From positions 15,060,001 through 15,124,000 of the forward strand of contig NC_132971.1 in the NCBI RefSeq assembly GCF_047496725.1: 64,000 nucleotides of DNA. The letters run 5' to 3'. Under the pieces are notes generated by a model. It made no database searches. It saw only the letters and a list, made by a program, of their open reading frames with translations, and was not told the DNA's origin. Shown here piece by piece: positions 12,871 through 23,480 of this stretch. Every line of letters begins with the position of its first letter. Position 1 is the first letter of the stretch. The DNA is from Anoplolepis gracilipes (lineage: Eukaryota > Arthropoda > Insecta > Hymenoptera > Formicidae). Both the position numbers and the translations under genes were made by a program.

Positions 12871-13633
12871 TACCTTTGTTTAATCTCCCTCTGGCTTTTA
12901 CAAGCTTTTTAATTTTTATACATAAAAATCAAAGGTGATAATATAACTATTCAAATCTAATTGACTTATGAAAAATATCATGATTCATACGTGTATGATT
13001 GATTATTTTTACAGGAATATCATTATTATATAATTTTATGACAAATAATATTATATTGCTATTTTGCGTTACATTAAAAATAAACAATAATTCAAAGAAT
13101 ATTGATTTTAAAAAATTATTTTAAACACGAATTTATGATATGTAGAATAGTTGTCGAATAGTTTAATAATGATTCATAAATACAATGTGAGCAGTTACAT
13201 TTTTAATTAAAATATATAATTTATATGATTATGTATTTACGTTGTATACCAAATATTAGTTTAATTCTAACTACAATAGATTATTGGGCAATAGATAGAT
13301 TGTACAATAGATTAGTTATTACACATATTACTATGTCAATATCTCTCACTCAATAATTATCATTATTATTATTATTAAAATATTATAATATTATTAGTTT
13401 AGTTGAAAGAAAATGTCAACGATTGTATGCAATTATGTATGTACACAGTTAAAGAATTTTTTTGCATTTGCGCGAACATGAGAATATGTTAGAGGCGTGT
13501 CATGAAAATCGCGATTGTTTCGCGTTCTCGTTGTCTGTCGATCGAATTCTGTAAGAATAAAATTCTGAATATTTCGAATGTAACGTTGTATATTAATTGC
13601 TCTTTGACGTAAAGCTCTTACATAACGCACTAG
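12871..13633. other. AT-rich noncoding DNA
   Basis: Dense stops in every frame. A perfect 14 bp palindrome, AATATTATAATATT, lies near 13378. Nothing else is recognised. Confidence 0.6.
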
Positions 13634-13796
13634 CGTCCGTTCCCCATGCTTATCACGCGCTGATTCTCCGAATCGTCCGGAGTCGATTCTGAGAAATGAG
13701 AAGAGTTAGCGCGACAGCCGTTGTGCGCGACGACTCGGAAATTATTTTTAGTGCGCGTAAAAATGATCGTTCGAAGAATTCGCTTATCTCGTCTAG
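13634..13796 (+). repeat. diverged duplicate, upstream copy
   Basis: This aligns with 15071-15205. The shared landmarks, in order, are CGTCCG, CCATG(C/T)TTATCACGCG, TGATTC, GCGACAGCC or its counterpart, CTCGG-AAT-TATTT and TAAAAATG...CG-A-AATT-G-TTATCT. The two copies are in direct orientation about 1.4 kb apart and bracket the predicted promoter. The copies are CpG-rich and carry no open frame, which suggests a duplicated leader or regulatory segment. Confidence 0.6.
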
Positions 13797-13985
13797 ATTC
13801 TATCTCTTTATTAGTTCACGTTACGTATGTTATAGATTCCCAGTAATACGGTAGTGAATTTCGGAGCGTAGTCTATTCAGCGATTAGTTGTCGCGCGAGA
13901 CACCGTATATAATCTCATATCTTTTTACTTATCTTGATTGAATTCTACATAAAATTGATTGACGAAAGCGCTGAATATAATGGCC

Positions 13986-14522
13986 CATACAGCACAGAAA
14001 GATTGTATACACATTGCAACAATCTTTCACCGCAATATTGCAATATTGCAATGTCAAGAATTTTCAATAATGCATTGTTACTGCAATCGTCGACTAATGT
14101 TGCATATAAGACTTTTTGTTTCTGATACATAATCATACATGATAAAATATCAGAAGCATATGGACACATAAAATACAAAAAAGTTGAACTTAAATATGCG
14201 TAATAATTTTTTTATCTAAAAAATATATTATAAATTTACATAAAATTATATATATAATTTATTATGTGTATAAATTTATAATATAATATTTCTTAGATAA
14301 ATATTATTGCCAACATTTATTTAAGTTAAACTTTTTCATATTTTATATGTTTTTTTATACGTTTTACTCTAAAAAATATAATTATAAAATTTTGATTTTG
14401 AAATTTTTCCGAAATATATGTTGCAACGACTGTGCTGATATTTTATAGATTTATATCTCTGCAATGTTTTTGTAATGTTTTATTGCAATTTGCAATGTAA
14501 TTGAAGTGATCTGTGCTGTATA
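13986..14522. mobile_element. MITE with ATACAGCACAG terminal inverted repeats
   Basis: ATACAGCACAG at 13987-13997 is matched by its exact reverse complement at 14511-14521. Inside each end lie several inverted copies of TGCAATGT/ACATTGCA-type motifs, and CGCAATATTGCAATATTG at 14031 is itself repetitive. There is no coding capacity. The interior holds a second palindrome at 14164-14350. No clear target duplication is visible, so the superfamily is left open. Confidence 0.6.
14164..14350. repeat. palindrome nested within the MITE
   Basis: The arms are about 80 bp. The left arm runs through ACATAAAATAC, AAGTTGAACTTAAATA and TTATCTAA. The right arm ends with TTAAGTTAAACTTTTTCATATTTTATATG. The centre is an AT-rich palindromic core. 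It is most simply a second element inserted in the first. Confidence 0.65.
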
Positions 14523-14687
14523 GAGGAGTATCTCAGTGTATTAATTGATCTATATAAAATAGAAAATGAGAAAGTTTTAATGCGTCTCTCACTATTTGTA
14601 ATGTTTTTGTCGCGTGAAGGCAGACGCGTTTTTTCGCGCGCGACCGAACTTGTTTATACTTAAGTACCCAACATCGCACATCGGCGA

Positions 14688-14722
14688 TCAGTTGGTGTCG
14701 CGCCACGCTAGTGTGTAGTCGT
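14688..14722 (+). promoter_or_regulatory. Inr + DPE core promoter, TSS predicted at 14690
   Basis: TCAGTT at 14688-14693 matches the insect initiator TCAKTY exactly, with the A at +1. AGTCGT at 14717-14722 occupies exactly +28 to +33 and fits the downstream promoter element RGWYVT at every position. The base at +24 is G, which is favoured in DPE promoters. TTTATA lies at about -37, too far for a TATA box, so the promoter appears TATA-less. In insects, Inr/DPE promoters with strict spacing are common at developmental genes. The TSS is a prediction and the gene it serves is not visible. Confidence 0.55.
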
Positions 14723-15070
14723 GTTCGCGCTCGCTCCGCGTTCGCGTATCTTTGTACCGTCTCGATGGAATTTCGTAGTAGTAAATGTTGAAAGTGAAGA
14801 ATATAACGATGGATGAGTGTCTCAGTGTATATAATTCGTTCACGTGATTGAGATAAATACGTTTCTATAGTCGTAAACTATTCGCCTTTCCCGCGCCTTT
14901 CGCGCACGTCTCCTAAAATACATGTTTACTATACGCGTTCAGCATTTGTTCGTCCGACAGAACATCGTGAGTCTCGTTCAATATTGAAAGTCGTCAAAGA
15001 TCATCGAAGGGAGCATCCGAAAGATCCCACTTGTACGTATTATATTCGTACAACTGTTCGCGGTAGTGTT

Positions 15071-15205
15071 CGTCCGCCATGTTTATCACGCGTTGATTCG
15101 AAGCGAAGCTGATTCTCGGAAGAGGCGATCGGTCGACAACGCGTGCGCCACGGCTCGGGAATTTATTTACTAAAAATGTTTGTCCGAAAAATTTGTTTAT
15201 CTGTT
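15071..15205 (+). repeat. diverged duplicate, downstream copy
   Basis: Counterpart of 13634-13796 in the same orientation. CGTCCGCCATGTTTATCACG begins at 15071. Its 3' limit coincides with the insertion point of the TTAA MITE at 15206, so the MITE may have interrupted or bounded the duplicate. Confidence 0.6.
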
Positions 15206-15476
15206 TTAACCCTTATTCCGTACTGATGGATCATTTTTGTCTGTGATTTTTCTAACAACGTCAATTTCTCGAAAACAAATAATCATAAAATAATTATTTT
15301 CCAAATTTATTATTTTAGTCTTTATCTCGGTCTTTATTTAAAATGTTCAAAGAAGGTATGTACATTTTTTCAGATTTTTTAAAACACTTTTACATATTAA
15401 TAAACTTATCGGAAATACGCTGACCCACCTGTACAGTTAGAAGGTGCCAAAAATAACAATACGGAGTAAGAGTTAA
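15206..15476. mobile_element. TTAA MITE (piggyBac-like), copy A
   Basis: TTAA sites at 15206-15209 and 15473-15476 flank terminal repeats CCCTTATTCCGTA and its imperfect inverse TACGGAGTAAGAG. With tolerance the inverted repeat extends to about 30 bp. The element is 271 bp and non-coding. A copy of the same length at 21551-21821 is nearly identical, so the family was active recently. The TTAA target with C-rich ends suggests piggyBac, with Kolobok as an alternative. Confidence 0.85.
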
Positions 15477-15890
15477 TAAAGACTTAAAGTTAAAAAGGAA
15501 TGAAAATATAATCGATGAGAAAAATTAATAAAACGCAGAACTCCGATGTGTATAATGTGTCCAGAAATATAAATAATAATTCAACAGTCTTATGAGAAAA
15601 GAGTTTATTTATCGCATGTGTTTCGCTTTATTCATGTAATCACGAATGTAATCGGGAGTGACGAATATAATTGATCGTTTCAATCTATCTTAATCTGTTT
15701 TTTGGATTTAATGTCGATCGCATTTCATCGAATTGCCAAAGCAATGTATCGTCTCATTATTCTACGTGTTTCGTGTGTGCGATCGCGAGTGTGATCCGTT
15801 GTATCGAGGAAAAGCACATCCAGGAATAACCATGATCATGCCGGATTAATTCAGAGAGGTAGATTAGATGCATGCAATATATGAACTGGT

Positions 15891-18263
15891 AAGCGTTACG
15901 TATGTATTATCTTTTTATTTCTCAGTATTATTTCTCTCGTCTCTATTTTTTTCTTTTCTTTTATTATTATTTTTTTTTAAGAAAATAATTTACATTACAA
16001 ATTTCCATTACAGATAAAAAAGATCTTGAAATACATGCGTTTAGGAAAAATTGAAAATATTATAAAACTTTTAACTCCACTACCGTCAAATCTTCAATTT
16101 ACCTCTTAACTTTTAATCGTTATCATTTACATATGCAAGAAACATAATTATACATTTTTATTTAATTCTAAAAATAAAGAACTAAAATAAAAATTTACAT
16201 TTTGTGTTTCTCGTTTTGAACAGTTTCCTAAAGAATTAAGTTTATTCAAAATTTTAAAAATTTTGTAAAAGTTTATAAATTAGAACAGAGCAGCATATAA
16301 TAAAATTAAATTAAAACTATATTCTGTTATAATATATTCTTTATTCGACACCGAGTTCGACATCATATGTGATAAATAATGATAATGATTTCATAAATGT
16401 TTTGTAGAAAAATTGCAGTGTTCGATTTGAACGATTTGATGTTACATTCATTTCCATATTTTTATCTTTTTCTGCTTTTCCTTTTGTATGCTATAATAAA
16501 AAAAGAGAAAAGAAAAAAAAGAGACGAGGAGAAAAGCTATGAGATTACGATCGTCGTATAAAAAGAATTTCGCTAGAAAGGTAGTTTCACTATCCAACGC
16601 TTCCGTGCTTCTACTGCAAAAGTGACATACATGCACACGTTGTACAAACGATAAACTTTTGAGAACTAGTGAGGTAAAATTTATCGTTGTTGTTGAATGG
16701 TGCGTAGTTAAAACCGATTTCTGTCTCGCTATTGCGTTGTGTTAGAGCGCAGTTTTCATATCGAAGAGAGTACATCGAAAAATTGAGGAAAAAAATTTAT
16801 AGATGTTTGAATAGAATGGAAGAAAACATACTTGACCATATTAAATATCGGATATATATTCGCGGAATTCTCTTATATTATTTTTATAATTATTTATACA
16901 TATTATCAACAATATAAATTAAAAAAAAAAATCAATATTAAAATATTGATTGCAAAATAGATAATATATAATATACATATATAAAAGGAATAGATAATAA
17001 GAATGCAGTTGTATTTATTTCGTCAACCTGCCTGCATATTATCGACAACAATATTCGCGTCAATTTCTCTCAATGTGCACGTGAGTGTGCAAGCGAATAT
17101 TTAAATAAAATATGTCAGATCGTATACTGTGCGAGAGCGCACGAGTTTTTCGCGCAATGCAAATTACGTCAATCTATTTGCTCGTGGCAGATTTACGATC
17201 AACTGAACATATTTGACTTGTATAGGCATTTATATTTTTCACAATTTTCTCAATTGATTTCAATTTTTTTAAACAAATACTCTATAAATCGACGAGACCT
17301 AATTCTTCAAATTTGACATTTTTTTTTTATTTTTTCATCCAACTTTCCTGTAGGTAGAATAATATTAATTATTTAATTAATGCATATAAATATATATTAT
17401 AAATATTTTTATAATCTAATGTAAAAATATTTTAATGAAAAAGTAACAATAAAATTTAAGCTTTGTAATAAATTTCTTCTTTCACATATGCATTTATAAC
17501 GTTCGAGAGTTTTGAAGTATTGCTTGCAACAAACTATACATACATATTATATATTTTTTACATATTTTAAAAAATAATATTGCATTTAGCAAAGCAAGCA
17601 CAAACAATTACTTTACCATATATGAATATATTATTTTACCTTGTATAAAAATTGCTCATATTGCTGCGTATGAAAAAGGTAAAAGATATTTGATTTTGAG
17701 AAATGTTGAAAAAAATATTTGTAGCTTGTTATAATAATATTAAAAAAAATTATACATATAGAAAAGCACGGCGTTTGGGATTAACATTTTCTAACTACGT
17801 ACACATCTGTATTTATATTTGTAATTTACGCATGTCGACATAATTTGTAAAGTGAATTAGAGCGGATATAAAATTGTGTCGTAAAGCGGTATCGCGTTAC
17901 GAATTAGGCAGATTTTTGTCAAAGAAAAATTTAGATACGCAATATAATTCAAATGCGCCGACATATATTTCCTCTTGTATAAAGTCTCTCTTCCGCGCAA
18001 TAATTTTTCATACTACCACGCATACTTTATTTCCTTTCAGAAGTTTCGCAGTTTTTGATGGATCACGGCGAAATTGGGTCACGTGAAACGTGCAGAGTAA
18101 TCTCATCGTTAGCGTTTATTTTAAATGAGAAACTCGGCGATAAATTTTTAATACGAGAAATCTTTCTGCATTTTTTAAAATTGTTTTTAAACATATTTGT
18201 ATGTTCGCGAATGTCGTCGGATCAACGATAAATGAAACAGTCTTGGGAATGCTGCATTTTTAC
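15891..18263. other. AT-rich noncoding DNA, possible intron
   Basis: Very AT-rich, with dense stops. An adenine-rich purine run lies at 16497-16535. No exon or structured RNA is recognised. If the promoter at 14690 is real, this would be intronic sequence. Confidence 0.5.
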
Positions 18264-18287
18264 TTTTTTTTTTTTTTTTTTTTTTTT
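18264..18287. repeat. poly-T tract
   Basis: A run of about 24 T with no attached recognisable retroelement. Confidence 0.85.
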
Positions 18288-19351
18288 GCTTATTTTGCTC
18301 TGTATATCTCAACTTTCCACGCTACTGGCTTACGCGCCGATTGAGTTTCGATCATTCCTCTTCCACCTGCGTGATTTCTCGTTATCTTCAGCACACAGAG
18401 ACGTCGTATTATCGCAGGAACGATGCAATATTATCGAGAAGTACCGTTACCGCGGTGCAATTCCATTTTTTAACTATCGATAAAGCTTCTCTCGGCTTGC
18501 GTGCATATGTTCAATCTGAAAAGATTGAAAGAATCTGAAATATTTTAATATGCAAAGTAATATAGAATATAGAATATTTTTCCGACAAATTGGACATCAT
18601 ATTAATGTAATAAAACACGTAAAATTATATTTTATCTATTATTCGCTGTCGTGGTTAGAGTCTATTTAATTTTACTTTTGATGTTGCTATGTTAATTGTA
18701 CAACTCTCTTTCTTTTTTTCTGTAAGTGAGAAAATAGTTGTACTGGAATTTTTGTGTGGGTAGCAATTTTAGCGGTCGCGCATGCTATTACACCGATGTC
18801 GCCATTGTCTCGCTTCCACGTTATTTCGCGCCGTATAAGTAATTTCTTCCTCGTACGTCGAACTAGGTCGCGATAACCGTATTCGTCTCAGAGAGAGAGA
18901 GAGAGAGAGTTAGAACAACGGTTCTCCATATCCACGTGGTATTTCCATGTCATAAACTCGTGGGAAAATGCTCGCGGCTCGAAAATAATGCGGAATTTGT
19001 AGCAGAAGGCGCGCGAAAGAATGGCGAGCCGGCATCACGACTTATTAAATTCAGTCGTCACCGTCCCTTTACCCTTGGTCAGTCAGGGTAGGTAGGATCT
19101 TACCGGCTTTTCTTCCACCCCCGTACGTTCTCGCCCGCGCTCTCGGACGATCTTCCCTCTCTACGTCGTCGTTCCCGCGTAAACTCTCCGTAATTTTATG
19201 GCGATTATTCGTATATATTCCGTGACCGCGGGACGCGACGTTAATTACAACCCAGACTTTAATTTCAGACGGGCGCGATTATTAGAATAAGCCGCACCGC
19301 AGACCTCGTACCGTGTGCGTTATTGCGGCATGCAATTATACGCGTTGCCCC

Positions 19352-19352
<1 letters not shown>
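18288..19352. other. noncoding DNA becoming CpG-rich
   Basis: A (GA)n array occupies 18890-18909. The palindromic E-box CCACGTGG lies near 18932. From about 18770 CpG density rises and continues through 20.5 kb. Initiator-like TCAGTC motifs near 19030-19080 have no DPE at the correct spacing. Confidence 0.45.

Positions 19353-19391
<39 letters not shown>
19353..19391. repeat. (TA)n microsatellite
   Basis: About 19 TA units inside a CpG-rich block. Confidence 0.95.
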
Positions 19392-19393
<2 letters not shown>

Positions 19394-20194
19394 GTCCTCG
19401 CGGGGCTTCTCGTAGGGCGTTGAAGATGATTCTGGGCGAGCAAATGGTACAACGATTCATATGGCGCAAATTAATCTCACGATGCTGTGAAGAATCATTT
19501 ATTATGAACTCTAACTTTATCTCCTCCATTCCCTTTGTTTGCATTTTTGCTTACATTTATGTCGTTTCGTTGTGAAATGGTTGTTTTGAAATTATTTAGA
19601 ATAACAAGACTTATATAAATTAATGACGTGACAAAAAACAATGCAGAATTTCGTTTACATTTTAATTTATTTTCTTAATATTTTTCATACGAAATTTGTA
19701 TAACGACGAGGATCGTAAGATAGCCATTACATCTATATGTTTACACTTGATTCACGTTACTATCTTCGGTGTCAGCTTAAACTCAGTCGACATTCGAGTT
19801 TTAATAATGATGATAAATTGCACACAAACACGCTGAAATGTGTATTATCTTCTTTATATTAATACAGTTCCCGTTTTCAACGAGCAGTTGCGCGTTCGCA
19901 TGCTTTAATTGGGGAAACAGTCCTCGACAGGGCTAACGATGCCGTGAGTAATAGTAACAAGTAGCGGTTAAGTAGTAACAACAATATGGAAGTCTCTCGA
20001 GGCTTTGGCAACTATAAATGTTTGCAGTGCAGTCGCCTCGTCAGACCGACTGGTACTGGTCTATTTCCCTTTACGCGTCTCTGACAGCCTGCTCGCGACA
20101 TTCTCTCTTTTCGTCCGTGGCTTCCTCTTCAACTTATGCATGTCGCCGGCTGTCTCGCCTGTTTCAGCTTTCTCTCGTTCGTCCTAACTCGCGT

Positions 20195-20202
20195 ACGACG
20201 AC

Positions 20203-20241
<39 letters not shown>

Positions 20242-20265
20242 GGCGGCGACGCGACGGCGGCGGCG
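20195..20265. repeat. (ACG)n triplet array and GC-rich tail
   Basis: About 14 ACG units with one ACA interruption, followed by GGCGGCGACG-type sequence. In the three frames it reads as poly-Thr, poly-Arg or poly-Asp. The neighbouring frames have no other sign of coding, so it is treated as a microsatellite. Confidence 0.85.
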
Positions 20266-20855
20266 AGTTCCTCTTTGCACGACGTAGTCTCTCGTTCATG
20301 CAAGGCAAAGTACATACGCGACCGTACCGCCTCTAAGCCAGTTCCGCGTTAACTCAGTCGAGTCAATATTTAAGTTAAACTAGTTCTCTCCTCTTAAATT
20401 AACGATTTACATCGAGCGCATCTCAATAGCCCGCTACGGACCAGCTCGTTTGATTATCGGCTTGCTGTAGTAGTAACTTCCTGTTTTTCGTCGAATATTA
20501 TCTCCAACCGAGATGCGATACTTATTTCAAAAACGAATTTCTTTGCCGAATTTTTCCATAACGTTGTGTATTCTGTTTTTTTTTTTTTTTTTTAAATTCT
20601 GTCCCCCTCTTGGAGAAAAGAAGAAATTATAATACCGCAATTAACGAGCTCGTAATTCTGCGTTCTGAAATTGCTTCTCAAGCGGCAATCAACGTTCGCG
20701 TCCTTCGAAACGTCAACGCGTGCTATCTATAATCTGGAAGATGCCTCGTCTCGAATATTTCGACACCCTCGAAGTCGTTGTCGCCGACGAAATGGCTTCG
20801 TTAACGGGGGAGACGATCGCCATAAATGTGACTACGTATTCGCGCGCGCGCTCGC

Positions 20856-20880
20856 GAGAGAGAGAGAGAGAGAGAGAGGG
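20856..20880. repeat. (GA)n microsatellite
   Basis: About 12 GA units directly after a (CG)n-rich stretch, CGCGCGCGCTCGC. Confidence 0.9.
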
Positions 20881-21550
20881 AAGAGAAGCAGGCAAATAGT
20901 AATAATAGCGGAAAGTTCCGGACTGATGGAACTCGACCGACCGTACACAACGCGCAGTTCCTCTGTTGCTAGAGCCGTCGGAATGAACTCACGGCATTAC
21001 TACTGAATTATGCACGCGCATCCCCTCCTTTTCCTTCCCCGACTCTCTCATCGCGACGTCGTCTCTCAAACGTCTCTCTTCTCAGCGGTTTCCAGCGACA
21101 TTCGGGACGTAGAGAGGGAGGAGAGGCGAACCGAAAGGAGGTTCTTTCGTGGAATATTCAACCGCGCGACAGAATGCAAACGGAGGAGCCGAAACGTAAA
21201 CCTTACGATGCTCTCGAGAAAGAGGAGGGAGGAAGCATTTGCTTACGTGCACTTAACGCGCTTCTAGAAACGGTCGAACCGAGTCGTGCCGTGCGTGAAT
21301 ATATGTATATATACGAGAAGACCGTACTGTGGTTGCCGCAAGAATTGCCATTATATAAAACCTGCCTGTGTTTAATTTTTCAGCCAAAGAGGAAGAAGGG
21401 GGGGAGCGGGAAAGGAAGAAACCCCTACGGGTGTTGCCGGCAAGATAACTCGTTCCTTCTTTCGCTCCCTGTTGCATCCAGTTTAGATGAGATTGAATGC
21501 TATTTTGTTAATCTCAAATTTCGATAAAAAGACTCGCGCGATATGTTATA

Positions 21551-21821
21551 TTAACCCTTATCCGTACTGATGGATTATTTTTGTCTGTGATGTTTCTAAC
21601 AACGTCAATTTCTTGAAAACAAATAATAATAAAATAATATATTTAAGTAAATTATTTTCCAATTTATTATTTTAGTCTTTATTTAGAATGTTCAAAGAAG
21701 GTATACACATTTTTTCAGATTTTTTAAAACACTTTTACATATTAATAAATTTATCGGAAATACGCTGACCCACCTGTACAGTTAGAAGCTGCCAAAAATA
21801 ACAATATGGAGTAAGAGTTAA
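21551..21821. mobile_element. TTAA MITE (piggyBac-like), copy B
   Basis: 271 bp between TTAA at 21551-21554 and TTAA at 21818-21821. It aligns end to end with copy A at 15206-15476, with a few substitutions and small compensating indels around the AAATAATA segment. It has no ORF. The insertion lies beside a second, unrelated MITE at 21863. Confidence 0.88.
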
Positions 21822-21862
21822 AAGATATTGATGGTCGAAATTGTTAAAGTACTAGCTGTATA

Positions 21863-22450
21863 TAGGGTAAACTAGGATTTGATGACCATACGGAAAAGAT
21901 GGGCTGTAATTATTTTAATAATCGCTACGTAGTGCGCTTTTTTTTAGTCATTATCAAAGATAATCGATATATTTACAGTAGTTTATATATGCATACATTA
22001 TTCGAAATAACGATATTGTGAATCTTATATCATATTTTTACTTTTGACTAGCTGCAAAGTTTTTCATTTGTCCACTAAAAACTGTTATAACGTCGAATAA
22101 ATTACAGTTAAACTATCGTAATCGACATTAGATATATTATAAAGATATGTAAATTGTTATATGATCTATAATTTTTATTTTCGTTTTCACTATTTTTTCA
22201 TAAATATTATGGCCATCTTTCCGTCACTATGGTCATCTTTTCCTTAAAAGTTGGGTAAGATGGCCAATGCTTATGTTGTACTATTTTGATAATATATAAA
22301 ATTTCTATTAAATATTTTCCTTTTAATTTCGATAATATTACGTAATTTATCTTCAGTGAAGATAATATGCCAAACGCTATTAAAAAATAACAAAAATAAA
22401 AGTATGTTTTTTGCATTTTAAAAATGTCCATCTTACCCGAGTTTACCCTA
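21863..22450. mobile_element. TA-flanked MITE with GGGTAAACT ends (mariner/Tc1-like)
   Basis: TA|GGGTAAACT at 21863-21873 is mirrored by AGTTTACCC|TA at 22440-22450. The repeats continue imperfectly as GGATTTGATGACC against GGGTAAGATGGAC. Internal copies of ATGGCCATCTTT and AAGATGGCC lie near 22209-22257, giving a further inverted repeat. The TA duplication suggests a Tc1/mariner-type parent, which is inferred. The 74-codon minus-strand frame inside it is not transposase-like. Confidence 0.7.
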
Positions 22451-23120
22451 TTAATGTAGAACCGTGAATCAATTGACGCGTATATCTCGTTACGAAACAG
22501 CGAGTAAAACGTAACGAACGGGCCACAAACGGCTTTTCCGAGTGACGTTTTATCGTAAATCGCAAATCGTAAAAAGAAAGGACGCGTGCGGTATTGCGAT
22601 TTAGCTGACGACCAAATTAAGCTGCCGGGTCAACGGCTACAATGGCCTTAAATACAGAGGGCTGAAAGAGCTTCACGGTTCACTCCGCTCGGATTCAAAG
22701 AACCAGTGGAGAAAATGGGATTTTCGCGACCGTACGACCGGTTTCTTGATCTTCTCAAACGGACATTGCCTCGAGCCAGCGATACCGCCGATAAGCGCGC
22801 GCGCGTGTTCACGTCCGGACCAAACGAAAGGAACAAACACAAGCATTTGCCGCGGAGGGGACAACCTGTGGAATTTCCCGATCCCCTTTACTCACAAGGG
22901 AGGAACTCGAAAACTCGTTTGCAGCGAGGCCGCTCGGACGAAAGTCGTACGTACGTAAAAGCGAACGGTCAAAGGAGAACGGAATCGAGGCGTGGAAGGA
23001 TCGAGTTTCCTTCGAGGGCGAGAGCGTCGTGGTTCGCAAGTCGTGTAAACAACAGCTCCTTTTCTTCCCTGTCTTCTTTCACGATTACACGTTTCCCGTT
23101 ACTATTGCTCGAAATGTAGT
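22451..23120. other. CpG-rich block
   Basis: GC-rich between AT-rich flanks. A 134-codon frame starts at the ATG at 22715 and ends at 23119. It is Arg/Ser-rich with no domain, and overlapping minus-strand frames are equally open, so it is not called as a gene. Confidence 0.4.
22870..22879. promoter_or_regulatory. possible Rel/NF-kB-type site
   Basis: GGAATTTCCC, which on the minus strand is GGGAAATTCC, fits the Rel-family pattern GGGRNNYYCC. One site in 64 kb is weak evidence. Confidence 0.2.
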
Positions 23121-23273
23121 GTTTTACGGTAATTGCAACTGTAATTGTAACAAAGTAGAAAAATAAATAAAATAGCTAGAAATTATTTTCCGAAGGGCGT
23201 TGAAAGGTAAAAATATATAATTTGCAAAATATAAAAAAAGTACTATAATTATATTTTATAAAATAAAATCTGA

Positions 23274-23317
<44 letters not shown>

Positions 23318-23480
23318 TTTTTAAAAATAAAATATGTTTGAATTATATATTATAAACATCCGTTTTCCTCTCCTGCATTGCTCGCAAGAGATATCTTTTT
23401 GCTGTGCGCTTATATAACGTAGTCTCTTATAGATAGAAAGAGTAAGCCCAAAAGATATATATTTGTAAAGAAATTTTCTC
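23121..23480. other. AT-rich DNA with (TA)n microsatellite
   Basis: A (TA)n array occupies 23277-23313. The rest is AT-rich, with dense stops. Confidence 0.7.

Larger units (their letters stand above)
14523..15890 (+). other. putative 5' leader region downstream of the predicted TSS
   Basis: CpG-rich DNA follows the promoter. Two short upstream-type ORFs occur: an ATG at 14764 with 8 codons, and the ATG in ACGATGG near 14809 with 12 codons. A good donor-like CTG|GTAAGC lies at 15889, so a noncoding first exon of up to about 1.2 kb is conceivable. The 271 bp MITE at 15206-15476 would then be transcribed within it. No RNA evidence is available. Confidence 0.3.
19392..21550. other. CpG-rich block without recognisable exon
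   Basis: CpG-dense sequence is concentrated at 19860-20480 and 20650-21300. A T run occupies 20576-20594. Several open frames of 60-117 codons overlap on both strands and are dominated by Arg, Ser and Thr from CpG-rich triplets. An initiator TCAGTC at 20354-20359 has a DPE-like AGTTCT at +27, one base off. The region looks like promoter or leader DNA, but no gene can be named. Confidence 0.4.

Noticed and set aside
20018..20336. Poly-Thr and poly-Arg frames through the ACG array
   Set aside because: Product of a triplet microsatellite; no other coding evidence around it.
20354..20387. TCAGTC initiator with AGTTCT as DPE
   Set aside because: The DPE-like motif begins at +27, and DPE function depends on exact +28 spacing.
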